From NCBI GenBank assembly GCA_049977105.1, contig JBMFGX010000009.1, positions 1 to 64,000 of the forward strand: a stretch of DNA of 64,000 bases, in the 5' to 3' direction. Position 1 is the stretch's first letter. Each line of letters begins with the position of its first letter. Under the pieces are notes generated by a model. It saw only the letters and a list, made by a program, of their open reading frames with translations. It searched no databases and was not told the origin of the DNA. Positions 46,807-55,129 of this stretch are shown here, one piece after another. Made by a program: the position numbers and the translations under genes. The DNA comes from Granulicella sp049977105. GTDB taxonomy: Bacteria; Acidobacteriota; Terriglobia; Terriglobales; Acidobacteriaceae.

Positions 46807-46985
46807 GGAGAGAACGATAGCATTCGCGCGTCGGTTTGGACCCAGCCGGTGGCGAAGAGAGGGTTGGATCCGCAGGGGCTTTGGGATGCGCTTCACGCGG
46901 GGAGTGCGGAATCTGTATTCTGGAAGAAGAACGCCTCTGCCGACATGGGAAGACGGATGGGTCGGCGAGTCTGCAAGGAACCGCA

Positions 46986-47354
46986 ATGCCGCTTTACGAG
47001 TATGAATGTACCTCCTGCCATCGTCTGACGGAGAAGATCCAGAAGTTCTCTGATCCTGAACTGAGCGTGTGCCCGCACTGTGGCGGTCGGCTCGAGCGCA
47101 CTGTTACCGCAGCCGCCGTGACGTTCAAGGGAGGGGGCTGGTACAAGGATCTTTACACTTCGCCGCGTCCGAGCGGATCGAGCAGTGAGAGTTCCAATGG
47201 GGAGAACCAAGGAGACGGTTCCGGTGGCAAAGAGGCGCCGGCGCCGGGCTCGGCGGGCTCCGCAGAGGGCTCCAAACCTGCCGCGGCCGCTACTGCAGCA
47301 CCTGCTCCGGCAGCGGCGGCAACGTCGGCTACAGCCCCTGCGACCAAGGCGTGA
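46986..47354 (+). CDS. FmdB-family zinc-ribbon protein with low-complexity tail
   Basis: A 122-residue protein starting MPLYEYECTSC, the FmdB signature. CXXC pairs are at Cys8/Cys11 and Cys29/Cys32. The ribbon ends near residue 55 in GGGWYKDLY. The rest is a Gly/Ser then Ala/Pro/Thr-rich disordered tail (APAPAAAATSATAPATKA), common in acidobacterial members. FmdB proteins are thought to be regulators, but their action is poorly known. Confidence 0.88.
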   Translation: MPLYEYECTSCHRLTEKIQKFSDPELSVCPHCGGRLERTVTAAAVTFKGGGWYKDLYTSPRPSGSSSESSNGENQGDGSGGKEAPAPGSAGSAEGSKPAAAATAAPAPAAAATSATAPATKA

Positions 47355-47442
47355 GACTGGTTGACCGGTGGAAGATTGCGTTGGACCTGTGTTTATGCTC
47401 TGAAAGCTGCCTGGAGATCAACAAGCGAGCCGGAGTTGCGGT

Positions 47443-47703
47443 ATGATTCAAGCCATGAAGGACTCTCGCTCGCTCCGCAAACTCGGCAATTCGATTAAGG
47501 ACGCTGTTGACGGCGGCGACTCAGGAAGCTGTGTTCTGCGCAGTGCGAGCTGGATTGCGGCAGGCATTACGGCGGTGACGCTGGGGATTGTGATTGGAAG
47601 GGAGATCCACCAGCGGTATAAGTTCAATCGTCGCTCGCCTTATGACCGATATTCCCATGCAGGCGACCAGACTCAGGATCTGGAGTTTGGTATTGGAACC
47701 TAG
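47443..47703 (+). CDS. Small single-span membrane protein
   Basis: An 86-residue protein with a charged N-terminus (MIQAMKDSRSLRKLGNSIKD), one transmembrane helix (WIAAGITAVTLGIVIG) and a polar, Tyr/Arg-rich tail (REIHQRYKFNRRSPYDRYS). GGAG lies 8 nt before ATG 47443; ATG 47455 is also possible. I do not recognise the family. A short hairpin (47703-47723) overlaps its stop codon. Confidence 0.6.
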   Translation: MIQAMKDSRSLRKLGNSIKDAVDGGDSGSCVLRSASWIAAGITAVTLGIVIGREIHQRYKFNRRSPYDRYSHAGDQTQDLEFGIGT

Positions 47704-47875
47704 GATTGCCATGCATGGAATCCATTCAGTGGTGTGGGGAATCCAAGTTTAGAGGGATGCTGGATCAACATGCCGGCGGAACTTTTCTGTGGTTTCGCTC
47801 TGTGGAGGTTTCGGCGTGGCTGATTGGCTGGGTGGGGTCTGAGTGATGGTCCTGCCGCCTATTTCTCAGTGGGAT

Positions 47876-47943
47876 GCTTCGGAAGAAGCTGCGGAGGCTC
47901 TGCGAGCCGGAAGCAGTGTCGCAGCCCGAAGCCGCAAGGTGAG
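47876..47943 (+). promoter_or_regulatory. Structured leader RNA immediately before moaA
   Basis: Three nested stems: GCTTCGG (47876-47882) with CCGAAGC (47926-47932); GCTGCG (47888-47893) with CGCAGC (47920-47925); and GGCTC (47896-47900) with GAGCC (47904-47908). The two outer 3' arms are directly adjacent. The outer stem ends 3 nt before the AAGGTGAG ribosome binding site (47936-47943), so the fold could control translation. I could not match the known Moco RNA motif consensus to it. Confidence 0.5.
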
Positions 47944-47945
47944 TT

Positions 47946-48998
47946 ATGACGAGTTCTGAAGCGGTTCGGTTGATGGACGGCAGCGAAGGATTGCGTGACG
48001 CTGAACGGTTGCGTGACGGACACCAGCGCGCCCTTACCGACCTGCGGCTTTCTGTGACGGATCGCTGCAACTATCGCTGCGTGTACTGCCGCACGGGCAA
48101 CGAGGGGGAGCAGTTCACGGAACTGCCGATCGAGCACTATCTCCGGATGGTGCGAATCTTCGTTTCTCTGGGCGTGGAGAAGGTGCGCTTAACGGGGGGT
48201 GAGCCGCTGCTGCGCCACGGTCTGCTGGATCTGATTCGGGAGATTGCGGGCATGCGGACGGCTCTTTCCGGAGTTCCGCTGGATATTGCTATGACGAGCA
48301 ACGGGCACCTGCTGGCGACGATGGCGGAGGATCTGAAGAGAGCGGGTCTGAGCCGGATTACAGTGAGCATGGATGCGGTCGATCCGGAGACGTTCGCGCG
48401 GATCACTCGGATTCCCAACAGTTTTGAGCGAGTGCGCGACGGCATTCGGGCAGCACAGAGGGCAGGACTGGGCCCGGTAAAGGTGAACTGTGTGCTATTG
48501 CGCGGCTTCAACGACGGGCAGATCGAAGCGTTTGCGGAGTTCTCCCGCAGGGAGCGGGTGATTGTGCGGTTCATCGAGTTCATGCCGCTGGAGGAGGACC
48601 GCTCGTGGTCGCCGGATACGGTGGTGCCGATGCGGGAGGTTGTGGAGCGACTGAAGGCTATCCGACCACTGGTCGCTTTGCCGCTGCACCATGCCTCTGA
48701 GACTGCGCGGCGGTTCACCTTCGACGACGGGGTGGGTGAGATTGGCATCGTTGCTCCGGTTTCAGAGCCGTTCTGCGGTCAGTGCAGCAGGGTGCGGATC
48801 ACCTCAGATGGAAAATTACGCACATGTCTCTTCAGCCAATCGGACCATGATTTGATTGGCCTCATGTTAAAGGGCACAACTGACGATGAAGTGATTAGCT
48901 GGATTCGGAAGGTCGTCTTACACAAGGAGGCCAGGCATCACATCGGTGAGCCCGGGTTTCTGAAGCCTTCGAGGAACATGGTACATATTGGAGGCTAG
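47946..48998 (+). CDS. moaA: GTP 3',8-cyclase MoaA
   Basis: A 350-residue radical SAM enzyme for the first step of molybdenum cofactor synthesis. The N-terminal cluster motif is CNYRCVYC (Cys41, Cys45, Cys48). The C-terminal second [4Fe-4S] ligands are Cys277, Cys280 and Cys294 in CGQCSRVRITSDGKLRTC. The typical HHIGEPGF...RNMVHIGG ending is present. The first 28 residues form an extension containing an imperfect repeat (GLRDAERLRDG). The other moa/mog genes are not in the window. A structured leader precedes it. Confidence 0.96.
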   Translation: MTSSEAVRLMDGSEGLRDAERLRDGHQRALTDLRLSVTDRCNYRCVYCRTGNEGEQFTELPIEHYLRMVRIFVSLGVEKVRLTGGEPLLRHGLLDLIREIAGMRTALSGVPLDIAMTSNGHLLATMAEDLKRAGLSRITVSMDAVDPETFARITRIPNSFERVRDGIRAAQRAGLGPVKVNCVLLRGFNDGQIEAFAEFSRRERVIVRFIEFMPLEEDRSWSPDTVVPMREVVERLKAIRPLVALPLHHASETARRFTFDDGVGEIGIVAPVSEPFCGQCSRVRITSDGKLRTCLFSQSDHDLIGLMLKGTTDDEVISWIRKVVLHKEARHHIGEPGFLKPSRNMVHIGG

Positions 48999-49552
48999 CG
49001 CAACTGCGGAGAGGATGCAGTTGAGGACCACAGAACGCGAGCCAACGCAGCCGGCAGGGAGCGATGGCGGTCGGCGTGGCGTTACGGGCTGAAGCGGCGG
49101 CGCGGTTCCCGAAGACGAGAGCCGCTGGGGGGATTGGATGCAAGTGTTCCTAACGGATGCTGGGTGAGCTGATCTGGCCATGGGGAGCTGTTGAGGTCGG
49201 CAGAACAAGTTGCGGTTCGGGTCTGGGTCATCCGGTGAACTCCCTGACGAAGACTTCTTTGGCGGACAGGGGTTTGTTCTGTGGGGTATGGAACCAGCTT
49301 CCTTTGCTCGGCTATGCTGGAACAGTTTCCTGAGACGGGTTTGTAGGGAGTGAGTGAGCCGTGGCGTGTTTGCGGGAGGAGATGCGCGCTCCTGGAGATG
49401 AGGCGGCCGGGGATACCGAGAGCGAAGCCGCGCGGAGGGGACGGATGGGTCTAGATTGGTTGGAAGACGGCTGTGGAAACGAAACCATGGAGCGAGAGCC
49501 GCGGATAGCGGAGAGCGGATGGAGGAGCAAGTAACAACTCCGATTGGGCAAG
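48999..49552. other. Intergenic region moaA / diguanylate cyclase
   Basis: About 550 nt. The open frames on both strands lack domains and good start signals. No clear terminator was seen after moaA. It probably carries the promoter of the following signalling gene. Confidence 0.45.
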
Positions 49553-50686
49553 ATGAGTGACCTACGCAAAGGCGAACAGCGGCAACTGGCACCGATTGAG
49601 GCTCGCCAGATGGATACGCTGCGCGTGTTTCACCAGGTTGCGCGGGCGCTTACTTCGAATCTGGAGTTGGACTCTTTGCTGCATACCATCATGTCGAAGA
49701 TGGAGGAGTTTTTTGGGCCAGAGCACTGGTCGCTATTGATGGTGGATGAGGAGACGGAGGATCTGTATTACGCGCTCTCGACAGGTCTGGATCATGCGAG
49801 GTTGCGTCAGTTACGCTTGAAACGTGATGAAGGGATAGCGGGCTATGTGGCCACTTCGGGGCATCCGCTGGTGGTGGCCGATGTTCACGCTGATCCGGAC
49901 TGGTCGCGCTATGCGGAGGAGCATCCGGAGCTGAATCTGCGTTCGATTGCTTGTATCCCGATACGCCATGGCGATCGCACGCTGGGGGTTTTGCAGCTCA
50001 ATAACAGCAAGTTGGATCTTTTGCCGGAGACCTCTATCGCCTTTTTGCGGGTGCTCTGTGATTATGCTGCGATTGCCATGGCGAATGCGCGGCAGGTCGA
50101 TTTGATTCATCATCTGAGCATCACGGACGATTGCACGGGTCTGTTCAATGCGCGGCATCTGTACACGCTACTGGAAGAGGAGATTCAAACCCAGGGTGGG
50201 AGTCTGGTGCGCCGGGTGGTGCCTATACTGAAGCAGCACTTCAGCCTCTTATTTCTGGATCTGGACCGCTTCAAGCTGGTGAATGACCGTCATGGGCATC
50301 TGGTGGGGTCGCGGCTGCTGGCGGAGGTGGGCATGCTGCTGAAGCAGTTGCTGGGGCCGAGTCATGCTGCCTTCCGCTATGGTGGGGACGAGTTTGTAGC
50401 GCTGTTGCGCAATCTCGACAAGCCGGCGGCGACCCATCTTTCGCGGCAGATTCTGGAAAGGATCTCTAAAGCGAGATTCCTGAGTGGTGAAGGGCTGTCC
50501 CTTTCCGTGACCGCGAGTCTGGGGCTGGCGACCTTTCCCCAGGACGGCCGGACGCTGCACGATCTGATTCGGTCGGCTGACACGATGATGTATGCGGCCA
50601 AGGACGAAGGTCGGAATCGACTGATGGTGGCCAACGGTCCGACTCCCGGGCCGCATCCTGCTCCTGGCAAATCTCGCCACCGGTAG
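49553..50686 (+). CDS. GAF-domain diguanylate cyclase
   Basis: A 377-residue protein. A GAF sensor domain (about 20-190) with YYALSTGLD, GIAGYVATSGHPLVVADVHA and IACIPIRHGDRTLGVLQLN is followed by a GGDEF domain (about 190-345). The active-site motif is RYGGDEFVALLR and is intact, so it should make c-di-GMP. The RxxD inhibitory site that normally precedes the motif by five residues is missing; the sequence there is LGPSHAAF. The product would therefore escape this form of feedback inhibition. It lies alone on the plus strand. Confidence 0.92.
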   Translation: MSDLRKGEQRQLAPIEARQMDTLRVFHQVARALTSNLELDSLLHTIMSKMEEFFGPEHWSLLMVDEETEDLYYALSTGLDHARLRQLRLKRDEGIAGYVATSGHPLVVADVHADPDWSRYAEEHPELNLRSIACIPIRHGDRTLGVLQLNNSKLDLLPETSIAFLRVLCDYAAIAMANARQVDLIHHLSITDDCTGLFNARHLYTLLEEEIQTQGGSLVRRVVPILKQHFSLLFLDLDRFKLVNDRHGHLVGSRLLAEVGMLLKQLLGPSHAAFRYGGDEFVALLRNLDKPAATHLSRQILERISKARFLSGEGLSLSVTASLGLATFPQDGRTLHDLIRSADTMMYAAKDEGRNRLMVANGPTPGPHPAPGKSRHR

Positions 50687-50743
50687 AAATGGGTGTGGAA
50701 AGGGTTACGGAGGGGGAGGAGTGCGACGCCCGGTGAGGCGCTG

Positions 50744-50764
50744 AAAAGGCTGCCGATGCGGCAG
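50744..50764 (-). terminator. Intrinsic terminator after fhs
   Basis: On the minus strand CTGCCG (50764-50759), loop CAT, and CGGCAG (50755-50750) form a six-pair hairpin. TTTT follows 2 nt later (50747-50744). It begins 20 nt after the fhs stop codon. The stem is short but the U-tract is in the right place. Confidence 0.45.
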
Positions 50765-50783
50765 GCGGCGGGGCCGGGCGGTT

Positions 50784-52472
50784 TCAGGAGATTCCCGTGA
50801 TCTGGCCGGTGTGGTCATCCAGATCAATTTCGAGGGCCCGAGGGAGTTTGGGCAGCCCGGGCATGAGGAGCATGGCTCCGGCGATCGCAACGAGGAATCC
50901 GGCTCCAGCGGAGAGCGCCATGGCGGTGATATGGAGTTTCCAGCCGGTGGGTGCTCCGCGGCGGGCGGGATCGTCGGTGAAAGAGTACTGTGTTTTGGCG
51001 ATGCAGACGGGAAGATGGCCGAATCCCCAACGTTGAAAACGCTCCAGTTGCTGCTGCGCCTGTTCGCTGAGGACGACGCCTTCGGCTCCGTAGATGGAGC
51101 AGGCAATCCGGGTGATCTTCTCCACCGGGGAGTGGCTTGCGGCGTAGGCGGTCTGTGGCTGGATGTGGGGATTTGCGGCGATGACTTCAACCACCTTTTG
51201 CGCCAGCGCAACGGTTCCCTCGCCACCCTTGGTGAACGCCTCTGAGAGCGCGAAGTCAGCGCCTTGGTCTGCGCAGAAGCGCTGCAACAGGTGAAGATCG
51301 GCGTCCGTATCGGAGGGGAAGCGATTGATGGCGACCACGAGCGGCACGCGGAAGCTACGCACGATGGCCATGTGCCGGGCAAGATTGGCGAGGCCTCGCT
51401 CGAGCTTTTGATTCGGGTTTTGATTCGTGCTTTGATCTATGTCTTGCGAGTGTTCTGGAGAGGTTTCGCCCTGCTTGCGCAGGCTCTGCACGGTGGTTAC
51501 GAGGACCACAAGCGAGGGTCGGATGCCGGACGAGGGCATGACCAGGTCCATGTACTTCTCCAGGCCCAGATCCGAGGCGAAGCCAGTCTCATTCACAACA
51601 TAGTCTGCGAGGCGCAGAGCGATCTGGTGGGAAATGACGGAACTGGTTCCGTGGGCGATGTTGGCAAAAGGGCCACAGTGGACCAAGGCGGGTGTGCCCT
51701 CGCAGGTCTGCACGAGGTTGGGCAGAGGAGCTTCCTGGAGCAGGGCGAGCATGGGGCCAGTGGCTCCAAGATCTGCCGCGGTGACCGGGCTACCTGAACG
51801 GCTGGATGCGACGACGATGCGGCCGATTCGGTGGCGCAGGTCGTGGCGGTCCGAGGCCAGGGCGAGAATGGCCATGATCTCTGAGGCAGCGGTGATGAGG
51901 AACCGGTCGGCGCGATTGCTACCGTCGCGCTGCGGCTGGTCCGGGTCAGAGGCGCTGACGATGATCCTGCGCAGGGCACGGTCATTCATATCCAGAGTAC
52001 GTGGCCAGCAGACCGCGTCGGGATCGATATTCAACTGGTTGCCGTGGAAGAGATGCGAATCGATGAGCGCGGACAAGAGGTTGTGGGCGGAGGTGATGGC
52101 GTGGAAGTCGCCGTGGAAGTGCAGATTGATCTTGTCGGCCGGCTCGATTGTGGCGCGACCGCCACCGGCAGCACCACCCTTCATGCCGAAGACCGGGCCG
52201 AGCGACGGCTCGCGGGAGGTGATGATGGCGCTCTTCCCAATTCGTTCGAGTCCCTGGACAAGGCCGATGGAGGTGACTGTTTTCCCTTCGCCGGCCGAGG
52301 TCGGCGTGGTGGCTGTGACCAGAATCATCTTGCCGAGCTGTCCGGCTCGCGGGGATTGTTGCAGCAGATTGAGGCTGATTTTGGCGCTGACTGGGCTGCG
52401 TCGCTCGTAATCCGCGTCAGAGAGGCCCAGCTTGGAGGCGATGGCTTCAATTGGCAGCAGTTTGGTGGTCAT
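50784..52472 (-). CDS. fhs: Formate-tetrahydrofolate ligase
   Basis: A 562-residue enzyme forming 10-formyltetrahydrofolate from formate and ATP. The nucleotide-binding loop is TPTSAGEGKTVTSIGL. GMKGGAAGGGRATIEPADKI and RFLITAASEIMAILALA are family signatures, and the end is PGLPKLPRALEIDLDDHTG. GGAG lies 7 nt before the ATG at 52472. A Gln/Asn-rich insert (QDIDQSTNQNPNQKLERG) near residue 350 is unusual. It supports one-carbon metabolism and seems monocistronic. Confidence 0.96.
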   Translation of the reverse strand: MTTKLLPIEAIASKLGLSDADYERRSPVSAKISLNLLQQSPRAGQLGKMILVTATTPTSAGEGKTVTSIGLVQGLERIGKSAIITSREPSLGPVFGMKGGAAGGGRATIEPADKINLHFHGDFHAITSAHNLLSALIDSHLFHGNQLNIDPDAVCWPRTLDMNDRALRRIIVSASDPDQPQRDGSNRADRFLITAASEIMAILALASDRHDLRHRIGRIVVASSRSGSPVTAADLGATGPMLALLQEAPLPNLVQTCEGTPALVHCGPFANIAHGTSSVISHQIALRLADYVVNETGFASDLGLEKYMDLVMPSSGIRPSLVVLVTTVQSLRKQGETSPEHSQDIDQSTNQNPNQKLERGLANLARHMAIVRSFRVPLVVAINRFPSDTDADLHLLQRFCADQGADFALSEAFTKGGEGTVALAQKVVEVIAANPHIQPQTAYAASHSPVEKITRIACSIYGAEGVVLSEQAQQQLERFQRWGFGHLPVCIAKTQYSFTDDPARRGAPTGWKLHITAMALSAGAGFLVAIAGAMLLMPGLPKLPRALEIDLDDHTGQITGIS

Positions 52473-52740
52473 GGGATTCTCCGGATAGCGCACGAGGGTT
52501 CTCCGTCTTCCCGGCAGGGGAAGGGAGGAACGGCCCACACCAGCATACTGTGGGGCACGGAGTACGGAAGTGTGCAGGCAACATCAAGAGACGATAACCG
52601 ACGGACAGTTTCGGGGCGCTATCCGGGTGTTGCCTCAACTTGCAATGCTGAGTCTGTTGAGGATTGCAAGGCCGAGTTTGAAGTTTGGAGGGAGTGGGTG
52701 GACAGTTGGAGGGAGCGCAGATCCGGTTTTGAAGGGGAGC

Positions 52741-53619
52741 TTAGAAATTTTGTGTTCGGAGCCAGTTTCGGAAGGCAGGGCCGACCGCATCGTGCTGTAG
52801 CGCAAAGTCTACGGTTGCCTTGAGGAAACCGAGCTTGTCGCCCGCATCATAGCGCTGGCCCTGATAGTGAAAGCCATAGATCTGCTCGTATTTCAGCAGG
52901 GCGCGGAGGGCATCGGTGAGCTGCAACTCTCCGCCTGTGCCGGGGGTGAGCTGCTCAATCATCGCAAAGATCCGAGGAGTAAGAATGTAGCGTCCGATGA
53001 TGGCATTCTGGCTGGGCGCTTCCTGGGGCCTGGGTTTCTCCACCAGGTTGTTGACAGCCACCAGGCGCGGGTTGGTGGGATGGGGCGTGCAGTCCAGGCA
53101 GCCATAGAGGGAGATAGCGTCGCCCTGGACCCATTCGGTGCCGAGGATGGTCGTTTGTGTTTCTGCGAAGGCGGCTACCATCTGGGCAAGGCAACCGGGC
53201 TGGGCGTCGACGATGTCGTCGGGCAGGATGACCGCGAAGGGTTCCTGGCCTACCAGTTCTTTGGCCATTAACACGGCGTGCCCCAGCCCCAGGGCGTCGG
53301 GTTGACGAACATAGCTGATGCGCGCCAGGGAGGCGATGGAGTGGACCAACTGCAGGAGCTCGGTTTTGCCCCGAGCGCCCAGAGCCGCTTCGAGCTCCGG
53401 GGAGCGATCGAAGTGGTCCTCCATGGTTGTCTTGCCGCGTCCGGTGACGATGATAATATCCGTGCAGCCGGCCGCTACGGCCTCTTCCACGCCATACTGG
53501 ATCAGGGGCTTATCGACCAGTGGCAACATCTCCTTGGGCGTAGCCTTTGTGGCGGGAAGAAATCTGGTTCCGAATCCTGCTGCGGGGATCACTGCTTTGC
53601 GAATCTTCTGCGGCGTCAT
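52741..53619 (-). CDS. galU: UTP-glucose-1-phosphate uridylyltransferase
   Basis: A 292-residue enzyme producing UDP-glucose for cell-surface polysaccharides. VIPAAGFGTRFLPATKATP is the nucleotide-binding signature, followed by KEMLPLVDKPLIQY. FAVILPDDIVD carries the metal-binding Asp, and LVEKPRPQEAPS and GTGGELQLTDAL follow. The start at 53619 (MTPQKIRKAV) is chosen by homology. The 114 in-frame codons upstream are antisense to the next gene. Confidence 0.96.
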   Translation of the reverse strand: MTPQKIRKAVIPAAGFGTRFLPATKATPKEMLPLVDKPLIQYGVEEAVAAGCTDIIIVTGRGKTTMEDHFDRSPELEAALGARGKTELLQLVHSIASLARISYVRQPDALGLGHAVLMAKELVGQEPFAVILPDDIVDAQPGCLAQMVAAFAETQTTILGTEWVQGDAISLYGCLDCTPHPTNPRLVAVNNLVEKPRPQEAPSQNAIIGRYILTPRIFAMIEQLTPGTGGELQLTDALRALLKYEQIYGFHYQGQRYDAGDKLGFLKATVDFALQHDAVGPAFRNWLRTQNF

Positions 53620-53959
53620 GAAGGATGGAGGTCTCTCTGGTCTGTTGTATCGCTTTGGGGCCTTGCGGTCGAGAGGCTTGTCCACAAAGGCCCAAAGGCT
53701 TCTGGAATGGTGATACAGGCCAGAAGAAACGGAGAATCTGTGTCTATCCGCCTGAGTGAGCCAGCCAGACGATTCTGGCAGTTTGCGGCGCCCTATGCAA
53801 GAGAAAAAGCGTATGAAGATGATTTCTGGTGATTTGGCAAGGGATTCCCGGCAGAGAGCCACGTTGAACCAGCACAGATGTGACCCCAACCGGCCAGGAG
53901 CGGCTACCTGGAGGGCGGTCGGCCCGCCGGGAGCGCCACCTGCGCCTGGTGAGGGACTC
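53620..53959. other. Divergent region galU / aldo-keto reductase
   Basis: It holds the promoters of both genes. In-frame codons for the reductase extend upstream to 53756 but look non-coding: they are rich in Arg, Gly and Pro and lack homology features. No operator was seen. Confidence 0.45.
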
Positions 53960-54934
53960 ATGCTGGGTTTTGGTTGCGCCGCGATGATGGGACGGGTGGG
54001 GCGAAAGGACTCGCTGGCATCGTTGGGAGCCGCCTATGATGCAGGGATCCAGTTCTTTGATGTTGCGCGCTCCTACGGCTATGGTGAGGCGGAGATGCTG
54101 TTGGGAGAGTTTCTGCGTGGCCGGCGAGCCAGTGTGTTGATTGGGACCAAGTTCGGGATCCTGCCTGGTTCCAGCGGTTTGTTCTCGGCAATCCGCAGAC
54201 TGAAGCCGGTGGTGCGCGGCTTGCTCCGGCTGGCTCCGGGAGCACGCCGGTTGTTGCAAGAGCAATTGGCCGCGCAAACCTCTGGCGGTCATTTCCGGGT
54301 TGAGGATCTGCACGCCAGCCTGGAAGCGAGCTTGCGTGCGTTGCAGACCGACTATGTGGACATCCTGTTTTTGCATGAGCCGCCGGCAAGCGTGATGGAG
54401 AGGGATGATCTGTTCGCTGCCCTGGAAGCGCTGGTGGCCGAAGGTAAGGTGCGTTGGCTGGGAGTGGCGGCCACGCCAGAGGTGATTGAGGCGACAGATG
54501 AAGTAAGGACGACCGGGGTTCATTATCTTCAGTTCCCCTGCAACCTAGCCAATCTGGGCCGAGCGCAGAGGGTGGTCGCTAGGGTGGGCGGCGAGGGCAG
54601 GGTGATTGCAAACCATCCCTTTGGCGGCGCTGGCGGAGTTGCGGCCGGCAGGGCGCTTTTGAACTCACTTGCCTGTGCTGCTGAGACTCCGCAGGCTATC
54701 CGGGAGAAGCTGAAGCCTGTGGATGATGGATTGCTGGCCGATGTGGTGCTGAACCTTGTGACCAGCGGCCTGGGAGTTTCGATGGTTGTCGCCTCGATGC
54801 TGAATCTGGAACATCTGCGCGCGAATCTTGCCGCGCTTCGGCAGAGCCGCTTCAGCGCAGAGGAGTTGGTGTGGCTGCGCGAGGCTGTCCTTTCGATTCG
54901 GGCATCGGTGCGGGAGGGATCGGACGAGGCGTAG
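53960..54934 (+). CDS. Aldo/keto reductase
   Basis: About 324 residues. LGFGCAAMMG opens the fold. The catalytic Asp and Tyr lie in GIQFFDVARSYGYGEAE, and TKFGILPG follows. SLEASLRALQTDYVDILFLHEPP gives the family signature in two parts. The start is uncertain: ATG 53960 has GAGGG just upstream and fits homology, while ATG 53813 would add 49 Arg/Gly/Pro-rich residues. The C-terminal half is less conserved than usual. The substrate is unknown. Confidence 0.83.
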   Translation: MLGFGCAAMMGRVGRKDSLASLGAAYDAGIQFFDVARSYGYGEAEMLLGEFLRGRRASVLIGTKFGILPGSSGLFSAIRRLKPVVRGLLRLAPGARRLLQEQLAAQTSGGHFRVEDLHASLEASLRALQTDYVDILFLHEPPASVMERDDLFAALEALVAEGKVRWLGVAATPEVIEATDEVRTTGVHYLQFPCNLANLGRAQRVVARVGGEGRVIANHPFGGAGGVAAGRALLNSLACAAETPQAIREKLKPVDDGLLADVVLNLVTSGLGVSMVVASMLNLEHLRANLAALRQSRFSAEELVWLREAVLSIRASVREGSDEA

Positions 54935-55030
54935 TCGAGGGGAATTTTTCGATGTTGGGTGCTTTGGGATTGTGAGCGTAATGGCCTGCCAAGCAGGAGA
55001 TCTCGATGGGAGTTTACCCGGATTGGGTTG

Positions 55031-55050
55031 GGGGCGCGAAAGCGCGCCCC
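55031..55050. terminator. GC-only hairpin between convergent genes
   Basis: GGGGCGCG (55031-55038) and CGCGCCCC (55043-55050) pair perfectly around AAAG. It lies 97 nt after the aldo/keto reductase stop and 80 nt after the DUF885 stop on the other strand. No U-tract follows on either strand, so it may act as a Rho-assisted or bidirectional roadblock. Confidence 0.35.
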
Positions 55051-55129
55051 GTGGGGGTTACTCAGCATAAGGAATAAGGAAGCAGCAGGGTAATGGTTCG
55101 AAGCGTTACTCCGCCTGGAACCGACGAGG

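Noticed and set aside
47876..47943. Canonical Moco riboswitch
   Set aside because: The stems do not contain the conserved loops of that motif as I recall them, so it is listed only as a structured leader.
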